Notes under the pieces: generated by a model
Told to the model about the DNA's origin: nothing
Database searches by the model: none
What the model saw: only the letters and a program-made list of their open reading frames with translations
Translations under genes and position numbers: made by a program
NCBI RefSeq assembly: GCF_026342835.1
Contig: NZ_JAPEMI010000001.1
Span: 496,001 to 560,000 of the forward strand
Direction: 5' to 3'
DNA from: Streptomyces sp. NBC_00154
Lineage (GTDB): Bacteria > Actinomycetota > Actinomycetes > Streptomycetales > Streptomycetaceae
Length of the DNA stretch: 64,000 nucleotides
Part shown: positions 36,585 through 45,701 of the stretch, one piece after another
How the letters are laid out: each line of letters starts with the position of its first letter
Numbering within the stretch: position 1 is the first letter of the stretch

Positions 36585-36998
36585 TCAGTACAGCCCCGCC
36601 TGCTGCATCTCCTTGATGACCTGGTCTCGGAGCTCGGGGCAGTGGGTGGTGACGCCGAGCATCAGCAGCTCCTCCGCCTCTGGCCTCTCGGTGCCCCACC
36701 CAGGTCCGATCGGGTACGCCGACGCGTTGTCTCCGAGCAGGTTGTCGACGCTGTGCCCGTCCTTCAGCTCCTGGCACCACTCCGGCGGCAGCTCGAGCAG
36801 TTCCTGATCGGTGGGGCCGCTCTCAGCCCAGCTCTCGAACCGGCGGGCGTGGACTTTCGCAAGGAACTTGTCCCCCGCGTCCGGTCCGCTCGGCGACTGT
36901 GAGGGTTTCGCGTCGCTGCCGGTGGTGTCGGCCGTGTCGCTGCAGCCGACCGCCGCCAGCGCGAGCGCTCCCACGAGTAGCAAGGTGCCAAAGCGCAT
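36585..36998 (-). CDS. Small lipoprotein, DUF732-like
   Basis: A 137-residue lipoprotein: MRFGTLLLVGALALAAVGC with Cys19 as the lipid anchor, a Ser/Asp/Pro linker, then a helical C-terminal domain (DKFLAKVHARRFESW ... CQELKDGHSVDNLLGDN ... HCPELRDQVIKEMQQ) resembling DUF732, including the two cysteines. Cell-surface, function unknown. It has no operon partner. Confidence 0.8.
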   Translation of the reverse strand: MRFGTLLLVGALALAAVGCSDTADTTGSDAKPSQSPSGPDAGDKFLAKVHARRFESWAESGPTDQELLELPPEWCQELKDGHSVDNLLGDNASAYPIGPGWGTERPEAEELLMLGVTTHCPELRDQVIKEMQQAGLY

Positions 36999-37331
36999 GG
37001 ATCCCCCAAGGTGTGCGGACGATGGAGCGCATCATCCGCCACCTACGTTGATCGCATATCCGACGTGATTGAACGGTGACAGTTCGCCATGAACTACTGG
37101 ATCAGGAAATAACGTTCAGCCTGAGTCCTTCGGCCGGAGGCGGCTGGTCACAGTCGTGTGCTCGGCGATGCGGGTCGCACGCTTCTGCGTGTGCAGAGGC
37201 CGAGCTCAGAAGATCCTCAAGACTTTCGCCTTGGATGCTGCGAGCGCGGGGCGGCATGCCATGGTCATCCCACGCGAGAACCCGAGCGCGTATCTGCAGG
37301 CGATTGCAACCACTCAACGAGGGAGACGCAC
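36999..37331. other. Intergenic stretch
   Basis: This 333-base stretch should hold the lipoprotein promoter (left) and the leader of the small membrane-peptide gene (right). Short frames such as 37158-37331 continue in phase into the 36-residue peptide but show no protein-like composition. Nothing else is recognised. Confidence 0.4.
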
Positions 37332-37442
37332 GTGTTCGGAGCAATGCCCCTGGGCGCCAAGATCGCCGCTGCTGTCGTGATCATCGCTGTCGTCGGACTG
37401 GCGATCGCTGCGATCCGCTGGTTCAAAGCACAGATGCGGTAG
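37332..37442 (+). CDS. 36-residue single-span membrane peptide
   Basis: Starts at GTG 37332, with GGGAG six bases upstream, and reads FGAMPLGAKIAAAVVIIA, VVGLAIAAIRWFKAQMR, then TAG. Residues about 8-28 form one hydrophobic helix followed by a basic tail, so inner-membrane insertion with a cytosolic C-terminus is likely. No family recognised. It lies 161 bases upstream of the exonuclease-TerD fusion on the same strand. Coding is inferred from the ribosome site and the sharply hydrophobic composition. Confidence 0.6.
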   Translation: MFGAMPLGAKIAAAVVIIAVVGLAIAAIRWFKAQMR

Positions 37443-37603
37443 GCCGGGGCCGTCTCCGGGCCGTGATGGAACTTACAAGGCATGTGCCGGCGGCTCCGCG
37501 CGTGCCGGAGCTTCTGGTCCTGCCGGGGATGACGGCCTTCCAGAACAGGGCAAAACGGCATACAGGTTGAAGGAGTGGCGAATAGCCGGTCATCCTTGGC
37601 GCC

Positions 37604-39514
37604 ATGAGTCCTGCCTCCTCCTCATTCGACCCGCCCGGCACGGGCGACTACGCCTACGACTGGGCCTTGGTCGACGTGGAGACCTCCGGGCTCATTGCCA
37701 GGCGGGACCGGGTGCTGTCCGTCGCGGTGGTGACTATCGGTCCGGACGGTGAGCAGACCGGGGAGTTCTCGACGCTGCTCAATCCGGGATGCGACCCAGG
37801 GCCGGTGGATGTGCATGGGCTGACCGTGCAGCGGCTGCGGGGCGCACCGACCTTCGACCAGGTCGCCGGGCGGATCGGGGCGATGCTCCAGGACCGGGTC
37901 CTGGTCGCCCACAACGCCCAGTTCGACTACGACTTCCTGGCCCACGAGTTTGCCCGTGCGCGAATGTGGCTGCCGGTGTCGCAGCGACTGTGCACCCTGG
38001 CCCTCAACCGCCAGGTGGATCCGCCGACGGGCGACATGAAGCTCGGCACCCTGGCTGCCCACTACGGCGTACCGCAGCAGCACGCGCACGATGCGCTGGA
38101 CGACACCCGGGTGCTGGCCGGGATCCTGCGGGCGTCGCTGCGTGAGGCAGCGCGGCTTGATCTGCCGTTGCCGCTGGTGACCTGCCCGCCCCGGGCAGAA
38201 TCCCAGTTCACGCCACAGCCACCCAAGTCGCCCTGCGCGTACCGCAATCCGGGACGGCTGACTCCCGGCGGGCCGCTCCAGCAGGGAATGAAGATCGCGA
38301 TAACCGGTGAGACCGCCCACGCCCGGGCGGAGCTGGTGGGGCGGGCGGTTGCCGCCGGGCTGAACATGATGACGTCCGTCAGCCGGCATACCAGCGCGCT
38401 GGTCACCAACGAGCCGGCGGCCGATTCGGCGAAGGCCCGGCGCGCGGTCGCCGCAGGCGTGCCGGTCATCGATGAGCACACCTTCCTGCGGCTGCTGGCC
38501 GACGTACGGGGCGGGACGGCGCATGAGGCGACGGTCGCCGCCGTGCTCGCCCCGGTGAAAGAGCCGGAAGCGGCACAAGTCCGGTTCGTGGAGCCGGTGT
38601 CCACCACGGCTTCTGCCGCACCCGCCCCAGAAGCACCCACCCTGCCCACCCTCTCCCCCGTCGTATCAGTCCCCGCTCCGCGCCGGCCGGAGAACGCGGT
38701 CAGCACCTCGGACAGGCCGCTGACGGGACGCCGGGTACTGGTTCTTGGCGGTGTACATGCCGATGCCGCGGCAGCTCGTACGCGCGTCGTCGAGCTGGGC
38801 GGATCCGCGGCAGTCAATCTGTCCGCCAGCGTCACCGACGTCGTGCTCCTGCCGGGCGGCGAGAACGACCGGCGCATCCAACGCATCACCGCCCTTGCGC
38901 TCCCCGTGCACGACCCACATTGGCTCACCGCGCCAACCGTCGTCGGCCAGGGCACAGCGGCTGTCCGGCCGCAGGACCCGCAGGTGATGCCAAGGGGCGG
39001 CGTCATCGACCTGCCCATGCCGCACGGCACACCCTCGCCCGAGTGGTACGTAACCGCCGGCTGGGCCCCGCAGGCCGACTGCGAGATCGACGTCGTCGCC
39101 TTCATACTCGACGAGGACGAACAGGTCACCTTCGACGAGGACTTCATCTTCTACGGCGCCCCGGAGAGCCCTGCCGGCACCGTGCGGCTCCTCACCGGCG
39201 GCCCGGCGGAACAGACCATCGCTGTCGACCTGGCATCCCTGCCGCCCGCGACCCGCAAGGTCGTCGTCGCCGCTGCCCTCGACGGCGCCGCCACCTTCGG
39301 GACGGTCGGCGCCATCCAGATCGGCGCTGCCCCCGGCAGCAGCGGGGCACCACTCGCCCGGGCCACCCTGGACGCCGCAACGACCGAACGCACCATGCTG
39401 CTCGCGGAGATTTACCGCAGGGGTCCGATCTGGCGTCTGCGCGCCGTCGGCCAGGGCTACGACCATGGGCTCGATGCCCTGGCTCGCGGATACGGGGTCC
39501 ACATCGCCGAGTGA
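37604..39514 (+). CDS. DEDDh exonuclease-BRCT-BRCT-TerD fusion protein
   Basis: A 636-residue composite protein. Residues 18-180 are a DnaQ-like 3'-5' exonuclease: DVE (24-26), AHNAQFDYDFL (103-113) and HDALDD (162-167) give all DEDDh acids. Residues about 229-300 and 372-445 look like two BRCT modules (KIAITGE ... and RVLVLGGV ...), which bind phosphopeptides or DNA ends. Residues about 476-636 are a TerD domain (YVTAGWAPQADCEIDVVAFI, acidic Ca-binding LDEDEQV and DEDF). It joins DNA processing to the tellurite/stress Ter system. No other ter genes are in the window. Confidence 0.9.
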   Translation: MSPASSSFDPPGTGDYAYDWALVDVETSGLIARRDRVLSVAVVTIGPDGEQTGEFSTLLNPGCDPGPVDVHGLTVQRLRGAPTFDQVAGRIGAMLQDRVLVAHNAQFDYDFLAHEFARARMWLPVSQRLCTLALNRQVDPPTGDMKLGTLAAHYGVPQQHAHDALDDTRVLAGILRASLREAARLDLPLPLVTCPPRAESQFTPQPPKSPCAYRNPGRLTPGGPLQQGMKIAITGETAHARAELVGRAVAAGLNMMTSVSRHTSALVTNEPAADSAKARRAVAAGVPVIDEHTFLRLLADVRGGTAHEATVAAVLAPVKEPEAAQVRFVEPVSTTASAAPAPEAPTLPTLSPVVSVPAPRRPENAVSTSDRPLTGRRVLVLGGVHADAAAARTRVVELGGSAAVNLSASVTDVVLLPGGENDRRIQRITALALPVHDPHWLTAPTVVGQGTAAVRPQDPQVMPRGGVIDLPMPHGTPSPEWYVTAGWAPQADCEIDVVAFILDEDEQVTFDEDFIFYGAPESPAGTVRLLTGGPAEQTIAVDLASLPPATRKVVVAAALDGAATFGTVGAIQIGAAPGSSGAPLARATLDAATTERTMLLAEIYRRGPIWRLRAVGQGYDHGLDALARGYGVHIAE

Positions 39515-40118
39515 ACGACGGTGATGAAGGTCTGTACGTCCCCTGGGTCAGGCACGGCGACGCGGTGCGGGTGGGGGTCGAGGTGCAGGAACCGGCCCGA
39601 GTCGTTGCGACGACGGCTCGGGCGCCACTGCCACGTGGAATGCCCGAGCCGCCGTACAGGCGCAGGAGCGAGCCGGCACAGGGGCCAGCCCGCTCCTGCG
39701 TTCGGCGCCCGCATACCTCCCCATGAGAGCGGGCGCCCGACCCGCGTGATCGGGTCACCTTGTCCAGCGCACCGCGCGTCGGAAACATCACCGGCGACGG
39801 GGGACGGTCACGGAGTCAACACTCTTGCGAGGAAGTCCGCTTGAGACCGTCACGACTCAGTCGCCCTCCATGCACGTATCCCGGTGAGCGCAACGCTTCC
39901 CGCAGGATCGGCGCGACGCGCAACTCGACAACTCTGCGTCGTAGGTGTCGTACCGTCCGATTTCGCACGGGCGGCTCCTGGCGGGGCGTCGGCTCCGAAT
40001 GCGGCTCTCACGGGGCAGGTACGCTAGGGCCGCTACGGCGCCCCCCTTCATCCGTGCTCTCGCGGTGATTCATGGCCTGCGGCGATCAAGACGTCTTCGG
40101 GCATGAGGAAGAGACACG
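39515..40118. other. Intergenic stretch with hairpins
   Basis: This 604-base stretch follows the exonuclease-TerD gene. It contains two strong hairpins (see the terminator at 39661-39737) and then about 350 bases with no supported frame, ending in the leader of the Ser/Thr kinase gene. Confidence 0.5.
39661..39737. terminator. Tandem hairpin terminator
   Basis: CGCAGGAGCG (39661-39670) pairs with CGCTCCTGCG (39691-39700), and GGCGCCCGC (39704-39712) with GCGGGCGCC (39729-39737). Two perfect stems in a row after the exonuclease-TerD gene. Confidence 0.65.
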
Positions 40119-41393
40119 GTGCTGATAGCGGACCGATACCGGCTACGGGACGCCATCGGGCGCGGAGCGATGGGCGAGGTCTGGCGCGCCTTCGACGAGA
40201 CACTGGACAGACCGGTAGCCGTGAAACTGATGCTCACCCGGGATGCCGACCCCACGGCGGCCTCCCGCTTCCGCCTGGAGGCGCAGACCGCCGGTCGCCT
40301 CAACCACCCGCACGTGGTCGGTGTCCGTGACTTCGGCGAGTACGACAACCGCCTGTTCCTGGTGATGGACCTGATCGAGGGTGACAGCCTCGCCGGGGCG
40401 CTCGCCGCCCAGGGAACACTCCCCGCCGAACGGGTCGCCCGTATCGCCGCCGAGGCCGCGGGCGGACTCGCCGCCGCCCACCGTCAGGGCATCGTCCACC
40501 GGGACATCAAGCCCGCCAACCTGCTACTGGACGCGGACGGCACCCTGAAGATCGGCGACTTCGGCATCGCCCGCTTCCTCGACGACCCCGGTAACGCCCT
40601 CACCGCCACCGGCCACATCGTCGGCACCAGCCTCTACCTCGCGCCCGAACGCGCCTTGGGCCACGCCGCCGGTCCGGCCTCCGACGTGTACTCCCTGGGC
40701 TGTGTGCTGTACCACCTTCTCACCGGGAGGCCGCCGTTCCAGGCAGACTCCGCGCTCGCAGTGCTGCATCAGCACCTCGACTCCGTCCCCGTACCGCCCC
40801 GGCAACTCGGCGCCAGTCTCCCGCCCGCCTTCGAGAGCTACCTGCTCGGCCTGTTGGCCAAGGAGCCCCAGGAAAGGCCCACGGCCGAGGAAGCGGCGAA
40901 CTGGTTCGCACACGGGGCCTGGCGCGGAGCCCCGGAACCCCTGCCACAGGAACACCAGGACCACACCCGCCGGAGCGGGCTGCCTGTCACGGGCTCGAGA
41001 CCCACTGGGCTCACGACGCCCGCGCAGACCGCAGCTACCGGGGGCGTCTTCCTCCCGGCGGCGGACACCGAATGGAGGACGAGTGTGCACCGAGCGGTGC
41101 CGCGCCGCCCTCGCCTGTCGCTCCTCCGCCGTTCCGGACTCGTGACCGCGCTGGGGACCGCCGCCCTGTTCGTCGTGGCGCTCCTCGTCGGCATGGCCTG
41201 GTTCTCTCCCGACACCGGCTCGGCGCAGAGACCGCAGGCTGATCCGTCCACGCCGCTGTCCTCCTCTCCCTCCACACCGGCACCCTCCTCCTCTCCGTCA
41301 CAGCCCGCCGCCCAGGAGACACAGAAGCCGGCCGACAACACCGAGCCGAGGCCCGACAAGCACGACAAGCCCGGCGGCAAGGGCAAGCACTGA
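40119..41393 (+). CDS. PknB-like membrane serine/threonine protein kinase
   Basis: A 424-residue eukaryotic-type kinase. Gly-loop GRGAMGEVW (14-22), Lys36 in VAVK, HRDIKPAN (127-134), DFG (147-149), activation segment TGHIVGTSLYLAPE ending at 177. After the kinase domain come a Pro-rich juxtamembrane region, one membrane helix near residues 345-365, and a Ser/Pro then Lys-rich extracellular tail without PASTA domains, so the external signal is unclear. GTG 40119 has GAGGAAGAG upstream. It probably phosphorylates cytosolic targets. Confidence 0.92.
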   Translation: MLIADRYRLRDAIGRGAMGEVWRAFDETLDRPVAVKLMLTRDADPTAASRFRLEAQTAGRLNHPHVVGVRDFGEYDNRLFLVMDLIEGDSLAGALAAQGTLPAERVARIAAEAAGGLAAAHRQGIVHRDIKPANLLLDADGTLKIGDFGIARFLDDPGNALTATGHIVGTSLYLAPERALGHAAGPASDVYSLGCVLYHLLTGRPPFQADSALAVLHQHLDSVPVPPRQLGASLPPAFESYLLGLLAKEPQERPTAEEAANWFAHGAWRGAPEPLPQEHQDHTRRSGLPVTGSRPTGLTTPAQTAATGGVFLPAADTEWRTSVHRAVPRRPRLSLLRRSGLVTALGTAALFVVALLVGMAWFSPDTGSAQRPQADPSTPLSSSPSTPAPSSSPSQPAAQETQKPADNTEPRPDKHDKPGGKGKH

Positions 41394-41579
41394 CGAGAGC
41401 CGGGGCGTTCTGCGCTGCTCGGATTCAGCACACATGAGGCCGGGAAACCTGCCGCGCACCAACCCGGCCGTCGACTCCTACAACGCCGTCTCGGTGGTGG
41501 CCGGGGCGTGTCGACGTTTTCCGAGAGGGGAGGGCCGGCCGGGGCGTGAGATGCCCTGGCCAGCCATCTGGGGTGGGGG

Positions 41580-42250
41580 TCAGAAACCACCACCGGCGCG
41601 GACGGCGCGGTCCTGTCCGGCCTGCCAGGTCGTCAGGCGGGATTCATAGTCCCTGGTCGCGGCGGTCAGCGGCTGGCTGCCGAAGAACTGGCGCAGCGGT
41701 GATTCGTCGAGGTCGACGAGTTCGAGCACGGCGGCTGCGGAGGCGGCGAGATCGCCGCCGACCTGGAGTGAGCCCTGGAAGTCGCCGAGGGCTTCGCGGA
41801 GCGGGTCGTAGGCGGGGTGCGGTTCGGAGAACTTCGCCGACAAGGAACTGCCGAAGTCGGTTGCGAACGAGTCGGGCTCGATGAGGGTCACCTTGATCCT
41901 GAACGGGGCGACCTCGCCGGCAAGGGCCTGGCTGATGCCTTCGAGTGCCCACTTGGAGGCGTTGTACGCGCCCACGTTGGGGTAGGAGGTGATTCCGCCA
42001 ATGGAGCTCACCTGAAGGATGTGGCCCGAGCCCTGCTCACGCAGGTAGCGGATCGCGGCCTGGGTGACCCAGACTGCGCCGAACAGGTCGGTTTCGATGA
42101 CGCCGCGCAGCTCCTCCTCGGAAAGCTCCTCTACGGCGCCGAGTTGACCGTAGCCCGGCGTTGTTGACGATCACGTCGAGCCGTCCGAAGTAGGCGTGGC
42201 CCTCGGCGACTACGTCGAAAGCGGCGGCCCGGTCGGCGTCCCGACCCCTG
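41580..42250 (-). pseudogene. Frameshifted, 5'-truncated short-chain dehydrogenase
   Basis: Read on the minus strand from 42250: DADRAAAFDVVAEGHAYFGR then LDVIVNNAG, then a one-base insertion in a C-run at 42154-42156 shifts the frame; correcting it gives YGQLGAVEELSEEELRGVIE and an intact remainder with YNASKWALEG (catalytic Tyr-x3-Lys) to the stop at 41580. The N-terminal Rossmann GxxxGIG part is absent. A sequencing error could explain the insertion but not the missing start. The right-hand junction near 42,250 runs into unrelated sequence. Confidence 0.8.
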
Positions 42251-42474
42251 GACCTGGCCCTGCCCTACGCCGACCACCAGGACTACCGTGAGCAGTGACG
42301 GCCGCGCCGGAGCTCTGGCTGAGTGTCTGACTGCGTGACAACCACAGCAGCCAGCGGTGGACACATCCGGACTGTCTCCGCAGGGGAGCGGGACCCTGCC
42401 GCCTGCGCGGGCTCCTGCCCGCATTGCTTCGGGTCGAAGGGCAACGGCATCGAGGACGCCCAGTCAACAGGCAA

Positions 42475-43242
42475 TCAGCCGCTGTCGAGAGAGCGCCGGC
42501 GATTCCAGGAGACGAAGAGAACTGCCGCGACCGGCCAGAAGATCAAGATGGGTACGAGACTCGCGAAATCCCTGGCGATGTAACCGATCCCAGCGGCCAC
42601 CAGGGCCAGACCCAACGTTGTCCGAGCGACGATCCACAGCTTCCGTTTCCCGCGGGGTCTGATGAGCTCGTGGGTCCGCCACAGGCACCACCAGGTGGCG
42701 GACAGGGCACAGCCGGCCACGTTGAGCAAGACCAGGACCATCGCCGAGTGCAGAGACAGCCTGCCTTGCGGGGTGTCCGGGAGGAGACGGGTCCCACCCG
42801 TGCTCTCCCTGGTTATGGCGGTACGGCGGCCCTGCCAGACGGTGACGGTGACGTGTTCCCCGGATCTCAGGTCCTCCAAAGTGCTGGGCGGGTTGCTCAG
42901 GCGGTACTCTCCGGCGACGGCGACAGGTCCATCGAGAGTGAACACCAACCCTTCCGAGTGCCCGTCCGCGACTGTGGCGTCGATGCGACGCAGGCAATTC
43001 CGACTGCTCTCCCCGAAGCCACATTCGTGAGCGGAGCGGAGGGCACGTTGGTCGCTGAGAGAGTCCGAGAACGCGTGAGCGAAGTGGCCGGCTCCGCACA
43101 GTGCCAGCATGCCAGCGATGAGGGCCAGGCAACCGGCGGCCCTGACCGCAAGAACTGTCCTGGCCGACGGTTGAGTCCCAAGTGCAGGAGTGTTGTCGTT
43201 CCTGTCGGGTCCGCGATCGGGCTCGCGCGTGGACGTGTCCAT
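42475..43242 (-). CDS. Membrane protein of unknown function
   Basis: A 255-residue protein. ATG 43242 has AGGGAG upstream. After a polar N-terminus (about 27 residues), one membrane helix (VLAVRAAGCLALIAGMLALC) leads to an extracytoplasmic domain with two cysteines (HECGFGESSRNCLRRID) and an OB-like beta segment, then three C-terminal helices (LVLLNVAGCALSATWW, TTLGLALVAAGIGYI, SLVPILIFWPVAAVLF). No family recognised; resembles orphan Streptomyces membrane proteins. Confidence 0.75.
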   Translation of the reverse strand: MDTSTREPDRGPDRNDNTPALGTQPSARTVLAVRAAGCLALIAGMLALCGAGHFAHAFSDSLSDQRALRSAHECGFGESSRNCLRRIDATVADGHSEGLVFTLDGPVAVAGEYRLSNPPSTLEDLRSGEHVTVTVWQGRRTAITRESTGGTRLLPDTPQGRLSLHSAMVLVLLNVAGCALSATWWCLWRTHELIRPRGKRKLWIVARTTLGLALVAAGIGYIARDFASLVPILIFWPVAAVLFVSWNRRRSLDSG

Positions 43243-43392
43243 CCATGCTCCCTCGGGTTCTGCTCGACTTCTTGTAGGACGGTCGATCAGCCCCCATGGA
43301 TGCACGCCGACCGCATGACGCCACTCGGCTGACCAAGCACGTCACGGTGAGCACCCAAGCACCGGTTCTGGAGCCGAGGTTGACATCACCAG

Positions 43393-43446
43393 GTGGGCTC
43401 CCATCCCGACCACCTTCTACCCAGGCAGAACCGAGCAGTCACGGCC
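43393..43446 (+). repeat. Dispersed repeat, copy 1 (core only)
   Basis: Begins GTGGGCTCCCATCCCGACC and ends GAGCAGTCACGGCC. Matches copies at 48913-48965 and 55199-55251 over about 53 bases. It stands directly before the IS5-family transposase relic. Confidence 0.7.
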
Positions 43447-43460
43447 CAGCGCGTCAAGGT

Positions 43461-44064
43461 CGTTCTACGACCGGATCGTCGGCCTCGTCCTCGATCAGAT
43501 CGCCGTCGACGGTTCCATCACCAAGGCCCCCGGCAGTGGTGAGGTCGCAGGCCGGTCACCGGTAGATCGCGGCAAACAGGGATTGAAGGGCTCAGGTATG
43601 ACGGATGGTTATTGAATCCCACTCGGTCGTGTGCTGGCTGGAGCGAATCGTCACGACTCCCCGCTGCTCGCCCCGACCCTGGACCGCCTGGAGGACCTGG
43701 GACCGCTGCCCGAAGACGTCACCGTGCTTCTGGACGCCGGCTATGACTCGGACAAGACCGCACCCTGCTCCACGAACGTGGCCTGCACGGCCACATCGCG
43801 CACAAGGGCGAGAAGGCACCGATCCAGGCCAGTCAGAGGTGGCACGTCGAACGCACCCACGGCTGGCAGAGTGCCTTCCATCGCCTCGCCCGCTGCTACG
43901 AGCGCCGTGCCACCGCCATCGACGCTTTCTTCGACCTCGCCGACACCATCATCACCGTGCGTAGCGTGATCCGCCGAGCGTGGACCACTCACCGCTGGGA
44001 GGACCGCCCCCGCCGCCGTCCGCGACGGACCGCCATCTGCGCCAGTGGTCGGCTGGTAACTTGA
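43461..44064 (+). pseudogene. IS5-family transposase remnant
   Basis: The reading FYDRIVGLVLDQIAVDG, SITKAPGSGEVAGRSPVDRG and KQGLKGSGMTDGY, an internal TGA, then IPLGRVLAGANRHDSPLLAP and LLDAGYDSDKT matches the DDE core of an IS5-group transposase. A one-base deletion near 43759 shifts the frame, after which RIAHKGEKAPIQAS-like and WHVERTHGWQ-like sequence continues to TGA 44062-44064. The N-terminal DNA-binding part is missing. No inverted repeats were found. Dead element. Confidence 0.85.
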
Positions 44065-44069
44065 CCCCC

Positions 44070-44894
44070 ATGATGGTGGCATTGATCGACTCAGGGCTCG
44101 GCCTCCTTTCCACCACAGGGTGGCTTCGGCACCTCGCCCCGGAACTCGATCTGCTTCTGTTTCTGGACCCCGACGGCGCCCCCTGGGGATCGAGAACGGC
44201 CTCCTTCGTCACGGACCGTCTGTTCAGTGCCGCCCAATTGGCCGTCCAGCGGGGCGCGGAGGCCGTCGTGGTCCCCTGCAACACCGCCACCGTCACCGCG
44301 ATCGACGCTCTGCGCGAGAGTTTTGAACCCCGTGTGCCTGTGATCGGAACCGTGCCCGCCGTGAAGCCGGCCGCAGCGGCCGCCCAAGGCATCGCCGTGT
44401 GGGCAACCGTCCGGACCACGGCGAGTGACTACCAGGATCGCCTGATCGCGGACTTCGCGAACGGCCGGCCTGTCGCGCGTGTCGCATGCCCTGGTCTGGC
44501 CGAGGCGATCGACCACGGAGACATGACCGCAGCAACGGAAGCGATTGCCGACGCGGCAAAGCGGACCCCCCAGAATTGCGACTCCGTGGTGCTGGGATGC
44601 ACGCACTACCCCCTGGTGGCGCCAGAGATTCTGCAGAGCCTGCCCACCGGAACCACCCTGTACGACAGCGCGGAGGCAGTCGCCCGCCAAACACTGCGGC
44701 GATTGGACAGAACCACGCAATCGCGCAGCACCACGGGCTCCATCGACGTGGTACTCAGCGGGCGCCGCGGAAATCTCCCAGCAGGCGCCCACGCCTACCC
44801 GCTGGGGCGCGCCCTCGCCGCCGCAGCGCGGGTACCCCGCGAAATTCTCATCACTGCCGCAACTCGCGCCTCGATGGCTGCTCCAGCGATCTGA
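44070..44894 (+). CDS. Glutamate/aspartate racemase-family protein
   Basis: A 274-residue cofactor-independent racemase resembling MurI. The two catalytic cysteines are present: Cys70 in VVPCNTATV and Cys177 in VLGCTHYPLV. The N-terminal DSG motif reads IDSGLGLLS, with one Gly of the usual DSGxGG missing, so the entry to the active site may differ. Glutamate racemase makes D-Glu for peptidoglycan; being next to transposon relics, this may be an accessory paralogue. A -10-like TAACTT lies seven bases before ATG 44070. Confidence 0.85.
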   Translation: MMVALIDSGLGLLSTTGWLRHLAPELDLLLFLDPDGAPWGSRTASFVTDRLFSAAQLAVQRGAEAVVVPCNTATVTAIDALRESFEPRVPVIGTVPAVKPAAAAAQGIAVWATVRTTASDYQDRLIADFANGRPVARVACPGLAEAIDHGDMTAATEAIADAAKRTPQNCDSVVLGCTHYPLVAPEILQSLPTGTTLYDSAEAVARQTLRRLDRTTQSRSTTGSIDVVLSGRRGNLPAGAHAYPLGRALAAAARVPREILITAATRASMAAPAI

Positions 44895-45143
44895 GCAAGC
44901 CCGGGAACCCCTTCCGCGGAGCAGCCCGCGTCGAAGCCTCGTAGGTGCCGAGTGGAACCCGTCAAGTGAGCCATAACATCAGCGTTTGACACCAACAGGG
45001 TGCGAACGACAGCGATCGGCGCCGTACTAGCGCGGACTGCCTGTCCTGCAGCAGGACGATTTTTCGGAGGAAGGCGATTCTCCGTGATCGACCTGCTACA
45101 GATGAGGCCGCGAGCCCAACTTCCTGTTGACGGGGGAAAAGGC

Positions 45144-45523
45144 ATGACGACGCACGCTGCGGAGGCTCGAGAGGGCCGGTGGTCCGGTGGTCCGGTTCCA
45201 GGCAGGTGCGGGGGCGCAGCGCCGAGTTGTGGGTCCTGCTGTTCACTGTGACGGCACTCGTTGCCGGGGCCACGGGAGTGGCGGGCACCTTGCTCTACCA
45301 GAGAACCACCGCTCCGGACGCATCCGCCGTCGACGCTCAGGCCGCCGAGCTCGCCCAGGACTTACGTCGCGACCTAAATGTGGGCTTTTGGTCGCCAGGG
45401 CACACCTTCGGGGGGCAGTTTACCGAGGGCACACTCGTCGCCAAGGTCGAGGTACATGGCGGAGCGCTGCTGAGCGCCGGCACGGGGCAGGGGCAGTCCG
45501 GCGGTCACTCGACCGGGAACTAG
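45144..45523 (+). pseudogene. Small membrane-protein gene disrupted by an 8-base duplication
   Basis: ATG 45144 has a purine-rich ribosome site (GGGGGAAAAGG). After MTTHAAEAREGRWS the sequence GGTGGTCC occurs twice in tandem (45178-45185, 45186-45193), which shifts the frame and stops at 45251. Removing one copy gives GSRQVRGRSAELWVLLF, one membrane helix (VTALVAGATGVAGTLLY) and an extracytoplasmic tail to TAG 45523. The downstream frame might be translated alone from GTG 45179. Function unknown. Confidence 0.65.
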
Positions 45524-45606
45524 CGGGGAACCACGGCTACTGACGGACAGCGCACACGGGAACGACCCCCGACCGATTCGGGCGGTTTCCAGGGGCCGTT
45601 CATCTG

Positions 45607-45699
45607 CGGCGGGTGTGGGACTTGAACCCACGGTCACATCGCTGCGACGACGGTCTTCAAGATCGCTCGGGTGTCGACTCGCCCGATGAGACTCCGCCG
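45607..45699 (-). tRNA. Degenerate tRNA-like element, copy A
   Basis: Minus-strand sequence begins CGGCGGAGTCTCA and ends in a canonical T-arm (GTGGG, loop TTCAAGT, CCCAC) plus CCGCCG closing with the first six bases. A stem TCGGG/CCCGA, a 4-of-5-pair anticodon-like stem around CTTGAAG (TGA, Ser-like) and a short variable stem TCG/CGA can be drawn, but seven bases instead of two separate acceptor and D stems. Not a normal tRNA. A homologue lies at 54030-54119. Confidence 0.4.
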
Positions 45700-45701
45700 T
45701 C

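Noticed and set aside
45607..45699. A functional selenocysteine or serine tRNA
   Set aside because: T-arm is canonical, but the acceptor-D spacing is seven bases, stems are incomplete and no selA/selB genes are present; kept only as tRNA-like.
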